Positions 10,442 to 22,224 of a stretch of 64,000 nt of DNA are shown piece after piece. Position 1 is the stretch's first letter; each line of letters begins with the position of its first letter. Origin of the DNA: Notamacropus eugenii (taxonomy: Eukaryota > Chordata > Mammalia > Diprotodontia > Macropodidae); assembly GCF_028372415.1 (NCBI RefSeq), contig NC_092876.1, positions 58,079,256-58,143,255 of the forward strand. The letters run 5' to 3'. Under the pieces are notes generated by a model. It ran no database searches and was not told where the DNA came from. It worked only from the letters and a program-made list of their open reading frames with translations. The position numbers were made by a program, and so were the translations under genes.

Positions 10442-10869
10442 ACATACACACATACACACACACCATTGTCTTTTATTCTAACTTCAAAGACACATGAAAG
10501 TTCTTGGTTACTCATAGACCTGTCATACTCTTGGGCAGGGCACCTGTGATCTTTCCTAGAACATCACTGCTTGTTAACCCATGGAACTACTGAATACACA
10601 TCTAAGTGAATAATCTCTTAACCGCTAAACCCAATGACTTTTTCTTAATCCTCGTTGTCCTTAACGCTTTGCAGTTTTTGATTCTGATGACCACCTGCCT
10701 CCCCAAGATTTTCTCCTCCATTGACTTACAGAAGACTGCTACTTCATGTTTCTCCTCCTTCCTATTGGACCACCCTCATTCTCCTTTGCTCTTGCTCATC
10801 ACCCTTACTATACCCCCAGAAGCCTAGGTGTTGTCCTAATTTTCAAAAAAAAAAAAAGGAGGGGGAAGA
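10191..10869. other. No recognised gene; holds a microsatellite
   Basis: Apart from the CA tract at 10391-10463 I see only unique-looking sequence, with a short A run near 10844-10857. Confidence 0.5.
10391..10463. repeat. (CA)n/(TACACA)n microsatellite
   Basis: CA units interrupted by TA dinucleotides. Confidence 0.95.
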
Positions 10870-11384
10870 GAATAGTCTACCAACTCTAGACCAGTGAATT
10901 TGACTTTAATTGCTAGGGAAATTCTAGAATAATTTTTCCAAGAGATGTTTGATGAGTGAACATTCCCAAAGGGAAGCAGTGATAATGAAGAGTCAATAGG
11001 CTCTTTAGCTAGAACAGATCTTGCCAGACTAGACCCATTTAAAAATCTTTTTCAACTGGGGTATTAAGCTCATTGCTGAGAGGAAAGCTATGGTTATGGT
11101 TTACATGGATTTCAGCAGAACAACAGATAAAGCATATCACAATATTCTTGTGGAGAAGGCAGAGAGATGTGGACCAGATAATAATGCAGTTAGATGCATT
11201 CTGAGGTGGCTGGTTGGTTAGACTCAAAGAATAGTTACAAAAGGTTCATGGTCAATGTGACAGAGAGTCTCTAGTGGAGTATGCCAGGGATCTGTACTTG
11301 GCTATTTAACACTTTTATCCATGACTTTGATAACAGCATACATGGCATTCTCATCAGATTTGTAGATAATAATAAAGCTGGTGT
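10870..11384 (+). mobile_element. CR1/L3 LINE, reverse-transcriptase region
   Basis: The stretch near 11265-11390 reads like the CR1 RT motif SGVPQGSVLGP..F..F.ND in broken frames (GTATGCCAGGGATCTGTAC, then ATCCATGACTTTGATAAC). It is an old, decayed copy on the + strand. Confidence 0.7.
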
Positions 11385-11628
11385 AGCTGTGGGCAACTAG
11401 ATGTCACAATGGATAGAACAGAGTCAGGAGGACCAGAATTCAAATTCATCTTCAGGCACTTACTAGCTGGGTGACCTTGAGCAAGTCACTTAACTCCATT
11501 TCCTTCGGTATCTGTAAAATGAATCGAAGAAGGAAATGGCAAACCACTCCAGTATCCAAGAAAACTCCAAGTGGGGTCACAGAGAGTTGGATACAGTTAA
11601 AATGACGGCAGCAACAAAAACAAAGTTG
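11385..11628 (+). mobile_element. MAR1/MON1-type SINE
   Basis: Blocks in order: AACTAGATGTCACAATGG head, GCACTTACTAGCTGGGTGAC, GAGCAAGTCACTTAACTCC, GGCAAACCACTCCAGTATCC, and GGGGTCACAGAGAGTTGG. Confidence 0.85.
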
Positions 11629-13225
11629 GGTGGGAAGAGATGGCTAAAAGAGTAGGTAGTAGAGTCGCCCTCCTCCTCCTTCCACAGCAATCACCTCCTC
11701 CCTCTAACCTCTCTGATGAGGGCTTTTCTTCACATTTCAAGGAAAAATTGAGGTCATTTGCCTAGAGTACCCTCTCCTCCTCTTCTTCCTTCTCTTCCAT
11801 TCCTCTGACCTCATCTCTCACCATTTCCTCCTTCACTCTAGTCCCCAGTGACCAGGTAGATGGCCTTTCTCCTTGAAAAGTCCAAATCCTCTATGTATAC
11901 CTTTAGTCTCCTCCACTGCCATTTTCTCTACCATTTTGACATATCCACACCACAGCCCACTCTCTAATTTTCCATTTCTTCCCTACTGGTTTCTTCCCTG
12001 CTTTCTACAAAACATGCCCTTGTCTCCTCCATCCTGAAAAACAAACAAACAACCACCTCATTAGACCCTGCCATGCTGCCCCCAGTTATCATCTTCATCT
12101 CTCCTCTACTTCTCAGCTCAATTCCTTTAAAAAGTCATCAAAAATCAGTCCCTTCACTGCTTCTCCTCTCATTCATTTCTAAACTCTGTAATTTGGCTCC
12201 CAGTTTCATCGTTTGACTGAAAATGCTCTCTCTCAAGTTATCAAGGATCTCTTAATTGCCTATCAAGTATCTCTTAATTGCCTGCTTTCACCCTTCATCC
12301 TTCTTGATCCCTCTGTACTTTCTGATGCTATGGATCACCCTCTCCCACTAGCTACTCTTTCCTCTCTGGGCTTTTATTACTGCCCTCTCTTGGTTCTTCT
12401 GGGGCTCTGTTGATGGATCTCCTCCCACTGCTCTGGGGAGCCCCCAAGCTGGGATCTTTCTCTTTCCACCCCTCCATACCATCTCACTTGATGATCTCAT
12501 AAGTTCCTATGCACTCAATTAACTTCCCTATGCCAATTGCTCTTGGATCTGTTTGGTCCCTCCTGAGCTCCAGTCTCATATCACCAAGCACCAGATCAGA
12601 CATTTTGAACTGAATGTCTCTTAGGCAGCTTTAAATGGGAGTATAGGAGCCCAACATTATCTTTCCTGCCAAACCTTCAAAAGTACCACCATCCTTCCTA
12701 AGTTCACAATCTCAAAACCATCCTCCCTTTCATTCACCCCATATATCTAATTGGCTGTCAAATCTTGTCATTTCTGTCTCTCCTACCCTTGTGCATTTGC
12801 CCCCTTCTCTTCATTCACCCAGGCCCTCATCATCTCTTGCTCATATTATTGCTAATTAGACTCTTTGCCTAAAGTTTCTCCCCACTCCCAGCCATCCTTC
12901 CCACAGCTACTGAAGTAATTTCCCTAAAATGTAGGTCTGATCATGTCATACTCCTCCTCAATAAACTCCAATGGCTCCCTATTACCTCTAAGATAAAATA
13001 GAACAACCTTCATTTGGCATTTAAAACTCTCCACTACCTGGCCCCCTTCCCCCCTTTCCATTTTTTCTTACTTCTACTACTCTCCACATACTCTACATGG
13101 GCCTTATTGGCTTACTTGCTGTCCCTCACATCTCCTCTGTGTCTTGTTCTATGTGTCTGGAATGTTCTCCGTCCCAACTTTTGACTCTTAGGATCCCTGG
13201 CTTTCTTTAAGACCTAACTTTTTGT

Positions 13226-13437
13226 TGTTCAGTAGTTGTCAGTCATGCCTTACTCCCAGTGACCCTATTTGGGGTTTTCTTGGCAAAGATACTGGAGTAG
13301 TTTTGTCATTTCCTCCTCTAGCTCATTTTTGCAGAGGAGGAAACTGAGGCAAATAGGGTGAAGTGACTTGGCCAGGGTTAAACAGCCAGTAAGAGTCTGA
13401 GACCAGATTTGAACCCAGGATGATGAGTCTGGAGCTC
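13226..13437 (-). mobile_element. MAR1/MON1-type SINE, reverse orientation (left arm of a foldback)
   Basis: Starts TTGTTGTTCAGTAGTTG and runs through GGGTTTTCTTGGCAAAG, GAGGAAACTGAGGC and CAGATTTGAACCCAGG. Confidence 0.85.
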
Positions 13438-13545
13438 ACTGAGCTGGAGAAGGAAATGACAAACCACTTCAGTATCTTTGCCAAGAAAGCCTTAAGTGAC
13501 ATCACCAAGAGTTGGACACAACTAAAAAACCAACTAAACGATAAT
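13438..13545 (+). mobile_element. MAR1/MON1-type SINE tail (right arm of a foldback)
   Basis: GAGCTGGAGAAGGAAATG to AGTTGGACACAACTAAAAAA. It is the near-complement of 13226-13330, so the two arms can pair around a loop of about 110 bases. Confidence 0.85.
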
Positions 13546-13620
13546 TCCCTGACTTTATATCCAAATCTCTCCCTTCTCTCTTACTTTCTATATTGAATCA
13601 CCTGTTCATATCACTGGTTT

Positions 13621-14254
13621 TGTGTGTTACTGTTTAGGTCTGGAAGAAGATAATCAATTCTTTATTGACCTCAAGACCTTTTCCATTATAGGAGATCTTC
13701 AGTCTTAGATTGCTCTGTCACTCCAGACATCCATATAGGTCTCTTGAGAAGGGGAGGTACGTAAGTTGCTTGACTCTAACAATGTTGAATTTTTTACCTT
13801 TGTCCAATGCTGAGTCAACAGGTCCTGGGGTGGGAGAAGGAACAAAGGGAAATCAGAGGCCCAAGAGAGACCACCTATTGTCTCAATCGTTTGTGAATTG
13901 TGGGGTTTCTGTGGTGGGTTAAATAAAACTTGTCCAATCTGCAAGGCACTGTCAGCCTGAGTGCTTGCATGGAAGCTGATATCCTTTTCTGACATTTTTC
14001 ACATTCTCCAGAGGACACCATGACATTTGGGTATAGGATAATGAAGTAGACAAATAAACACAGTCAATCTAGACAAGTGAGGGGACTATGGGTAAGTGCA
14101 TCATCAGAAGGAATGGCAAAAGGGGGCTAAGTTGTAGAAGCTTCACATCCAAAGCCCCATACACAGCAACCATCGTGGAAGGAGGTGTGAATATCTCTGA
14201 ACCCCAAAAGAAGAACAGGATAAGGAGCCCATCTCTGTATACTCATTCAGACTT
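13621..14254. other. No recognised gene
   Basis: Overlapping short frames on both strands at 13705-13995 have no recognisable domain. Confidence 0.5.
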
Positions 14255-14640
14255 TGGTATGGTAGAAAGAGTGCTTAGTTTGGAATCAATGCCTCCAGTT
14301 TTATTTCTTCTACTTACTACCTGGGTAACTTTGGACAACCATTTTTCTAGTCTCAGATTCCTTATCTATATAATAAGAGGGACAGACAATTAGAGCTGTC
14401 AGACACTCGACTTGCATGTGACCCACAGTACTCCTGAGTCCAGGCTGAACCAAATTAATTAAAATGTAATTTGGAAATGTTTAACTAAATTAATTAGAAT
14501 CCAATAAAATATAGAAAATGTTCATTTGTGGTGTTCTAACTCAATCTGCAGGTTGCAGAGATCCATCTTTATTTAAGCTTGACACCACTGGACTAGATGT
14601 CTTCTAAGATCCCATCTATTTCTAAAATCCTGTGATCTCA
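14255..14640 (+). mobile_element. MIR-type SINE split by an AT-rich insertion
   Basis: The left part (14255-14395) has the tRNA-like head and CTCAGATTCCTTATCTATA block. The CR1-like tail (GGACTAGATGTCTTCTAAG) resumes at about 14590. Between them lies an unclassified AT-rich piece (14396-14589). Confidence 0.6.
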
Positions 14641-15844
14641 CAGAAAATATTCACCTCCCTCTTTTTCACTTGTCTAAGTTCTACCCATCTTTCTCTAGGA
14701 TCTTGGCCACCTTCTGCTTGCATGTAGATGAAGAAAATCTATCCTAGGGTCAAAAAACTATGTGTTTTTACATCCAATCAAAATCATAGCTGGGGAGGCC
14801 CAACCAGTACATTTAGTTTTGCTAGTCAGTCAGAGAACAAAGTAGTTCAAAGTAAAGGCATTTAATGAAATAACAAAATAAGAAAAGTAGAAATGAAATG
14901 TCCTTCCCCATACTCCAGAAACCTTGAATATATTCTCCCACAAATACATACACTGTCAGTAATTTTGCATGAGGGCACATATGTAAGGGGATAAATGTTG
15001 CTGGAGCACATGTGTGGAAAAACACCCAAATCTGAAAAACACCCAAAGTGATAGTGAACTGTTCTCTCTGGGTCTCTTCCCTACTGAGTGCTATTTTCTG
15101 CAGTTCCCCACGAAGCATCACGTCTTTACTACTACCCCACAGGATGCTTTGTTATTCTTCATTTCTCATTCTCTTGAGCTTCTCCACTCTTTACTGAATG
15201 TATCACTACTTTACTGATCTTTTTATTGATGGTAGACACTATTCCCTTCTACCAGCTTTGGAAATTCATCTCTTCAGGGCCACCTGTAACTATCTCAGTT
15301 CCAGTCTGCTAGAATATGGTGACTATAAAACTTCTCCTCGAAAAAAAGAGGTTAGATATCACATCAGAAGCTAGAGCCTCTAAACTGGTATCTACAAGAT
15401 TGTATTGTCTTTTCTTTTAATCCCTGTGTCTTGGAAGGAAATAAATCTTTTGTCACAGCCAGCTATCTGACTTAGAGTTAGAAATTTCCAATACATTCTC
15501 TGTCTTGGAGTGCAAATTATTTTAGACCAAGAAAATAGCTAAGCAACAGGATGCAAAGTAATTGTTATCCACCTACCTGGTCCACTTCCTGTTTTTATTA
15601 TGTGCATATCAGCAGTAAAATAAGACTTTAATTTGATGTTATATTTTAGCCAGAAACAATCAAAACACAAACAAAAAAAACAAAAAACCTGGCTACCTCC
15701 CTGTACTACAAGAACCAGAGAAAGTCTACCACTTTCTGCCAGGAAACCTTCCTGTACTGGTCCCAGTCTTTGGTGATTCTTCTGAATTCAAAAGTTGGAA
15801 GGAATATCCCTCAAATATCTGATGAGTTTCTTTCAGTTTCTAGA
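14641..15844. other. Unassigned AT-rich sequence
   Basis: No gene or diagnostic repeat end. A decayed interspersed repeat is possible. Short frames at 14822-15217 are not convincing. Confidence 0.4.
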
Positions 15845-16170
15845 GGCAGTTAGCTGGTGTAGTAGATAGAGTGCCAGAACTGGAATCAGGAAGACCTGAA
15901 TTCAAATCTGTGCTCAGATATTCCCTAGCGGTGTGACTTCGGGCAAGTCACTTCATTGCTATTTACCTCAGTTTCCTCACCTGTAAAATGACAATAGCAC
16001 CTACCTCCCAGGATTGTAGAGGAATGAGTGAAATAATAATTGTAAAGTGCATAGCACATTGGAAGCACGATATAAATGCTGGTTATTATTAGTTAGTATT
16101 ATCCCAGTTCTTCGCACAATGCAAGGCACATTTACAGATGCTTAATAAATACTTGTTGACTTGATTCACT
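15845..16170 (+). mobile_element. MAR1/MIR-type SINE followed by an L2-like 3' tail
   Basis: Head AGGCAGTTAGCTGGTGTAG, GGGCAAGTCACTTCATTGC, AGCACCTACCTCCCAGG and GGTTATTATTAGTTAG. An L2-like terminal stretch (ATGCTTAATAAATACTTG) follows at 16096-16170. Confidence 0.8.
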
Positions 16171-16179
16171 ATTAAAAGT

Positions 16180-16391
<212 letters not shown>

Positions 16392-16434
16392 ATCTGTCCA
16401 GAAAAAAAACGCTGTGTCTGCTAGGACTTGCTTG

Positions 16435-16550
16435 CTGGGTTGCATTAAGATGGTTGCTTCCCTTCTCTGGCTTTCAGTCCCCTCATCTGTACAATGTGGG
16501 GATTGGACCAGATGATCAGTAAGGTCCTTTTTGTCTCTGATCCTCTGAAC
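16435..16550 (+). mobile_element. MIR-type SINE 3' part with CR1-like tail
   Basis: CCCCTCATCTGTACAATG, then GGACCAGATGATCAGTAAGG. Confidence 0.65.
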
Positions 16551-17034
16551 TCATTTCTCTCCCCCTCGGCACACAGGATTTAAGGAGAAGCAACCTCTCA
16601 GTGCTCCAGGGGTTCATCTAAACATGATTAAACAGCCATTAGGGCTTCTCGTTCTGAAAATGGAGATTTACAGACTTCCCAAACCTCTATTTAAATGCAA
16701 ATGTGGCGTTTTTTCCGCCTGGAACCATGGAAATGAAGAGCATTGAAGACTGCAGCTTGTCTCACACTGGCCCCAGCTCTGCCTGGTTGGACAACCCCAG
16801 CACTGGCATTTAATCTCCCTGCCTGAGTAAAGCTTCAGGGGGTAAGCGCCCATCAGAGCCTGGCAAGAGCCAGATGATGGACCTGGGATAATGGATAAGG
16901 GCATGGGGTTTCCATTTCCTCTCTCAAACCATCCATCACTCCCTCCCTTTCCTGCCCAGAGGATAGGGTTTGAAGGCACAATTCCCTCTTCCCCAAACTG
17001 AGGAAGGAAAATTCCTGGGATTTTAGGATCAGAG
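16551..17034. other. Repeat-poor block, candidate regulatory sequence at 16590-16870
   Basis: No repeat signature. TATTTAAATGCAAAT (octamer) lies at 16688-16702 and CCTGGAACCATGG near 16719. No codon structure supports an exon. Confidence 0.35.
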
Positions 17035-17265
17035 GGGGAAAGGGCCTTAGAACATAGAACATTAGAGTTGGAAGCGACCTTAGAATGTAAAATGTTAGAG
17101 CTAGGAAGAGCTTTAGAATAGAAAAAAAGAGGAGGGAGGGTTTAGAACATAAAATATCAGGGCTGGAAGGGACCTTGGAACATAGAATGTTAGAGCCAGG
17201 AAGAGTTTTAGAATAGAGAATGTCAGAAAGCAAAGGGTCTTAGAACATACAATGTTAGAGCTAGA
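17035..17265 (+). repeat. 33-bp minisatellite family, locus 4 (about 7 divergent units)
   Basis: Repeated CCTTAGAACATAGAA..TTAGAGCTGGAAG units. Units are far more diverged than at 62.2 kb, so the array looks old. Confidence 0.8.
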
Positions 17266-17400
17266 AGAAGCCTAACAGATAGGAAACTAAAGCCCACACT
17301 GAGCCTTAGACTAAGTGACTTGAAGGAGAGTAAGTGGTAGGATAGGTACTTGGACCGCATCTCCCTTCTGTCTCCAAATTCAGTGCTCTTGTTATACAAA
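17266..17400 (-). mobile_element. MIR-type SINE, reverse orientation
   Basis: AACAGATAGGAAACTAAAG, AAGTGACTTGAAGG, then TCCAAATTCAGTGCTCTTG. Here the array runs straight into SINE sequence in the orientation expected if the tail was the seed. Confidence 0.65.
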
Positions 17401-17879
17401 CTTGTAATGAAGACAAGGGGCTTCCCTGTGATACCAGGTAAAATTAGTCAGTTTCCAGACCACTACATTTTTCTGGGATGCAGGAAAGGAAACCTGTATT
17501 TATAGGTATTTTCCCCTCCATTGTCCTAAGATCACAGGAGCCAAAACCCTAGCAAAGTCTGCCCAGTTGTTTGGCGCCAACCTGGCCCATTTTGGGAGAA
17601 AAGTTCCATCCTGCGTCCATGATCTGCTTGAAGGTACAATGCAGCATGTTGGAATTGACCCAGTTACACAGATACAACTACACTTAGAGAACAGAGTCCC
17701 TCCTTTAGGCTACACTTTTACCTGTGTTTTAAGGAAGCAATCATATCACCTATATCTTTCTCTTCTCCAACATGAATCATCCCCTCCTGGTTCTCAACCT
17801 ATCTTCACATGACATGATTTACTGCCGTCCTGGTTTTCGCCTCCTGCAGGAGCACTAATTTATCAAGAGTCTTTCCTTA
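17401..17879. other. No recognised feature
   Basis: Unique-looking intergenic DNA. Confidence 0.45.
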
Positions 17880-18012
17880 GACACTTCATCTAACTGGTCT
17901 TCATTTTTCTGGTCTGTAAAATGGGGATAATAATTCCTGTGCTGCCTATTTTACAGTGTTATTTTAAGGATCAGTTGACAAAATGGATGTGAAAGTGCTT
18001 CAAAAAATATAA
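17880..18012 (+). mobile_element. MIR-type SINE 3' part
   Basis: TCTGGTCTGTAAAATGGGG, then TTTAAGGATCAGTTGACA and AAAGTGCTTC. Confidence 0.6.
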
Positions 18013-18944
18013 TGCACTAAGAAATCACTTTATGTGTACATATGTCCATGGTTCAGAACTGAAACTCTGGAGGTACATAGCTTAATCTCAGGGACTTCTC
18101 CACAATAATTCTCTTTCTGATTTGTGCCTCAACCCAGGATTTCCCCTGGGGACATCAAGAATTGACTCAAATCTAAGAATATATGAAAGTTTAAAGGTCC
18201 TTCAGCTCCCATGCAAGTACCCAGACTAACAAGGCATTGAATATAAGATAGGCTTTACTTAATACCACCACCATCAGCTTTTAAATTTAAAAACTTAAAA
18301 GGAATTTTACCCAAACCTATAAACTATCAATTCAACTTTTCTTCCCTTTCTGATGAACCTTACCTTCCCATGAGCCTATATAATCCTCCAGACTGATAGA
18401 ACTACCATGGGGTTTCACTCCCCACCAAGGGAAAAGCACAAGGGTTTCCTCTAGTGATCTGTGCCTTTCCCAGGGACCTATACCTTCCTCCTGACTATTA
18501 GGACTCTCTTGGGATTGAGATCCATAAGATGAAAGCACCTGGGGTCACTAGGGGCCAACCTCTTTCTCCTCCTAGGACTTTTCACTCACAGAGCCAATGA
18601 AAAACATGGTCCAAGTTCCCCCTCTCCACACTGTGACTCTGTTCCCCCCAAATTCTTGACTCTGGCTTGGTCCAGAAACTTCTCTAGTAGATCCAGAAAC
18701 TTCTTTACTAGGAGCTGGTCCACAGGATGCATGAACGTGGCCTTGTCCAGGAATTTCTCCTCTGGATCTTGGAGACTTGGTCCCTGAAATGCTCCACTTT
18801 CTGGAGCTCTACTATTGACTCCTTTGGTGTTCATCGTGAGCCAGGAGTGCTTCACTGGTCACTCACATCCCTGGGGCCGTGGGGCTACCTGAGAAATAGA
18901 CCCAAAATTGGAAAGCAATATCAAGTTTATGGAATCTATTCCCT
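18013..18944. other. Unassigned sequence, possibly a decayed repeat
   Basis: No intact gene. There is a CCAGAAACTTCT direct repeat near 18673-18707. The frames on both strands at 18586-19140 carry no known motif. Confidence 0.4.
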
Positions 18945-19070
18945 TTGGCCTAGACAGGTCAACCAAGCCCAAAATCACACAGAGAGCAAAATGGTAGAAA
19001 CAAGATTTGAACTAAGTCCTGAGACTCTAAGTTCATTGCTTTTTTCATTGGGCCACAACATATGGCTGAT
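18945..19070 (-). mobile_element. MIR-type SINE fragment, reverse orientation
   Basis: AAAATCACACAGAGAGC, GATTTGAACTAAGTCC, then CATTGGGCCACAAC. Confidence 0.6.
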
Positions 19071-19379
19071 CAAGCCAAAGTCCATGAGGTTCCTTCTGTC
19101 CCTTTCTCCTTTCTACATACACTCTGTTCCACCCTTTTGAAGGTCAAGTTCAAGAGCATGTGAACTAGCCTACAATCCATAAATCATCCTTAAGATGGTG
19201 CCGAATGAGTTACAGGAGTTCCCAGGGTCAGAGGAGCTCACTCTTTATCAAAGAGCAAAGCTCATCAAGTGACTAACACCTCATTAAGGACACATTAAAG
19301 AGGGATTTCAGACCAGACTTCTCCTAAGCACACCCTTGACTCTCGGAAAATGGATCAACAAAGAAACCCGACTTCAAGT
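19071..19379. other. No recognised feature
   Basis: Unique-looking intergenic DNA. Confidence 0.4.
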
Positions 19380-20262
19380 CTTATCAATTCTACCCCCACA
19401 TCTCCCTAAACCAGTCTCTCTTCTTCTCTCCAAAACAACTCTGCCCCTCATCACTTCTAGGCTGGATGATTGCAACAACCTTCCTCGACTCCTGGCATTT
19501 TCTCTGAGTGCCCCCGTGCCTGGAATACTCTCCTCCCTTGAATCCAATTCACATGTAAGTCAAGACATACCCCTTGTGATGCTGAAGTGATTCCCTCTTT
19601 TCTTATCTTCATCTATTGTCTTCCCTGGCTTCCTTCAATTCCCAGCCAAAATTCTATCTTCTATAGGAAATATTTTTCAATCCCTCTTAATTCTAGCACT
19701 TTTTTTCTTTCAATTATTTCCTGTTTATTCTGTATATAACTTGTCTGTACATTTTTGTTTGCTCATTTTCTCCCCCAGTGGATTATAAGCTCCTTGAAGG
19801 CTGGAAGGAATTCTCCTTTGCCTTCCTTTACATCTCCAGGGCTTTACATCACCATAGCACCCAGCACATAGTAGGTGCTTAACAAATATTGGCTGATTGA
19901 TTGACTGACTGACAATCTCTTCATTGGTTTACTCACTTTACCCTCAACCAATGTAAGGTCCACCAACTTGACAAAACACTTTTCCTAAAACCCAATCTAT
20001 ATTAGCTTCTTGAGAGCAGGAAACTGCTTTGCCTTTCTTTGCATCCCCATCATTTAGCACAGTGCCTAGCACATAGTAAGTGATTTATTAATAAAAGACT
20101 TTTGACTGACCAAGTAAGCCATTCCTCTGGCTAAGAAGCTTCAATGGTTCTCAATCACTTGTAGCACAAAACGAAAATTTCTCAATCTGGAACATCAAAC
20201 CCTTTTTCCAGTCTATGTTTCCAGACTCATCGAGTATTATTCTCCTCCAGCCAAAGTGAGAC
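19380..20262 (+). mobile_element. L2 LINE 3' ends, two to three pieces in tandem
   Basis: 19380-19915 has GCTGGATGATTGCAACAACC, GTGCCTGGAATACTCTCC, GATTATAAGCTCCTTGAAGG and TAGTAGGTGCTTAACAAAT. A second 3' end lies at 19970-20110 (AGCACAGTGCCTAGCACATA). An internal L2 piece follows to 20262 (GCTTCAATGGTTCTCAATC). Confidence 0.75.
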
Positions 20263-21074
20263 ACTTACTGGTATTTATTAATAGTATAACCCAACAAACC
20301 CAGGTCACCTAAGGTGGAGGCATTCATATGGGATATATCAGGGATTTGCTTCTAGAAGAAGACACCCTTGGAGGATAAATCTTTCCACTGACCCTACAGT
20401 GCCACCTGAGAAACAGGCTTGAGGTTCTGGTCTGTTTCCTTTGTCCTTTTCGGTTCTAGACAAAGGAGATAGAGTCCCCAGACCCAACAGCAACCACAAT
20501 GACCTTGGAGTCAATGTCTTGGTAGAGTTTGGAGACTTGAGCCAATGGGACTTTACCCTTAGAATTTGGTGGGATTGGACTCTATAGGAACTGAGTTAAA
20601 TAGTGAATCTAATCCCCTCCCCAGAGATAGGAGAGATATAGGAGGATAATACCCCCAGATATTGGGAGTCCTGTTTTTATGTTTGTGTTATACCTGTGAA
20701 GCAAATATTCCTTTGTAAAAGCCAACCTGACTGTTAATGTTAAGTGGAACTAGGGAGTTGAGAACCTCTAAAACTGAAAGAATACAATCAGTGAGGGCTC
20801 AAGCCAAAAGTTAACACCAGACACCCTCAAACTTCTCCTAGAGGGAAGGGGGTGGATGAAATGTAACCTATCCATCTTCAGGAAATGGCAGGGCTAGGCA
20901 CAAGACTAAACACTGGCACATTGCCACCAAGCATACCTGGCCTTCAGACAGTGGAGGCCAGAGTAATTATACTGGTATTTGGCATTCCATCTCCAGACTG
21001 TATGTCCCATATACCTGGCAGAGTACTCCCTCCTCAGCCCAGATACTTAGATTCCCCTACTTCTTTAAACTGTT
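20263..21074. other. Unassigned sequence holding one copy of a local repeat
   Basis: No gene supported. 20673-20789 recurs inverted at 22529-22642. Confidence 0.4.
20673..20789 (+). repeat. Unnamed interspersed repeat, copy 1
   Basis: Shares TATACCTGTGAAG, AAAAGCCAACCTGACTGTTA and CCTCTAAAACTGAA with the complement of 22529-22642. Family not recognised. Confidence 0.65.
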
Positions 21075-21600
21075 AAATCAGTCAACATTTATTGAGCATC
21101 TACTATGTGCCAGGCACTGTACTAAGAGCTGGAAATAAAAAAAGAGCCAAAAGACAGTCCCTGCCCTCCAAAAGCTAACAAACTAATGGCGAAATCAACA
21201 TGTAAACAACTGTATTAAAAGTAAGCAATATATAGGATAAATAGGAAATAATTAACCAAAAGAAAGCCCTGAAATTAAGATGGGTTGGGGACAGAGGCTT
21301 CCTATAGAAGATAAGATTTTAGTTGGAACTTAAAGGAAGCCAGGCGGGTCAGTAGTCAGAGGGGAGGAGCATTCCAGACATGGGGGAGAAGCAGAGAGAA
21401 GACCTGGAGCTGAGATGGAACAGCCTGAAGGCTGATATCATTGTATCAGGCTGGTACATGGTGGGGAAAGGAGTAAGGTATAAAATAAGAATGTTGGAAA
21501 GGCAGGAGAGGGTGGGATTAGAAAGAGCTTTGAATGTCAAACAGAGCATTTTATATTTGCTCCTGAAGGCAAACAGGAACCACTTCAGGTACCATCAACA
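21075..21600 (-). mobile_element. L2 LINE 3' region, reverse orientation
   Basis: Complement of the L2 end: CAACATTTATTGAGCATC, TGCCAGGCACTGTACTAAG, CAGTCCCTGCCCTCC, GAGCATTCCAGACATGGG, then TTTTATATTTGCTCCTGAAG. Confidence 0.8.
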
Positions 21601-21798
21601 AGAGTCAGAAATATTCTCTCCCTTTTCAATTAATATTGTAATTATTTATCTGTTTAAATATGATCTGCCCTCCCCCAGAAAAATACAAACTCCTTGAGGA
21701 TAGGGCCTTGTTTTTCGTGGTGTTTTTGTATTTCTAGTAGTGAGTAAAATGCTTATACTTATTAAGAACTTGATAAATCCTTGTTGAGTTGAATTCTC
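21601..21798 (+). mobile_element. L2 LINE 3' end
   Basis: TACAAACTCCTTGAGGATAG, then GAACTTGATAAATCCTTG. Confidence 0.65.
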
Positions 21799-22150
21799 CA
21801 TCTACACAATAGGCATAATAATACCGGTCTATCTAATAACCCTATACAGGGCTATTAGGAGGATGAGACAAGACAAGTGCCTTAGGGAATGTAAGGATAC
21901 CCTTATGAACAAGGAAGAAAAAATACCTTTGAGAAGGAAGCAAAGCAGTCACTTAAAATAATAACTCATTTCTTTAGCTGTAAGGTTTACTTGGTGCTTT
22001 CCTCACTGGGAAGAAGGTAGTACCAGTATGATTAGTCCCATTTCACAGTTAAAGAAACTGAGGGTCAGAAAGTCCAAGTGACTTGCCTCAACAAGGTTGG
22101 GTCAGAGTTGAGATTTAAACTCACATCTTTTGGGGATTCTAGCTTGCCTC
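21799..22150. mobile_element. MIR-type fragments, + (21799-21895) and - (21955-22150)
   Basis: Left: GGCATAATAATACCGG and GGGCTATTAGGAGGATGAG. Right: ATTTCACAGTTAAAGAAACTG and AAGTGACTTGCC. Confidence 0.6.
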
Positions 22151-22224
22151 ATTAAAACTAGAAGAACTAGGGCTCAGAGGGGGAGAACAAAAGAAGTGTG
22201 ATCTAGTCTAAAGAATTCTAAATA

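Larger units (their letters stand above)
11640..13620 (+). mobile_element. Long L2 LINE copy (3' half), interrupted by an inverted SINE pair
   Basis: Pyrimidine-rich L2 sequence with GCATTTAAAACTCTCCAC, AATGGCTCCCTATTACC, TCTGGAATGTTCTCC and CTTTAAGACCTAA. The region 12500-12575 aligns with the small L2 insert at 33050-33115. SINE sequence at 13226-13545 interrupts it, and L2-like sequence resumes after 13546. Frames are heavily broken. Confidence 0.7.

Noticed and set aside
14641-15500. Possible LTR-type element
   Set aside because: AT-rich sequence without paired ends, a primer site or any diagnostic region. Not called.
18100-20880. Possible old LTR-derived sequence around 18.1-18.9 and 20.3-20.8 kb
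   Set aside because: No terminal repeats or coding similarity that I can see. Only the short unnamed repeat is supported.
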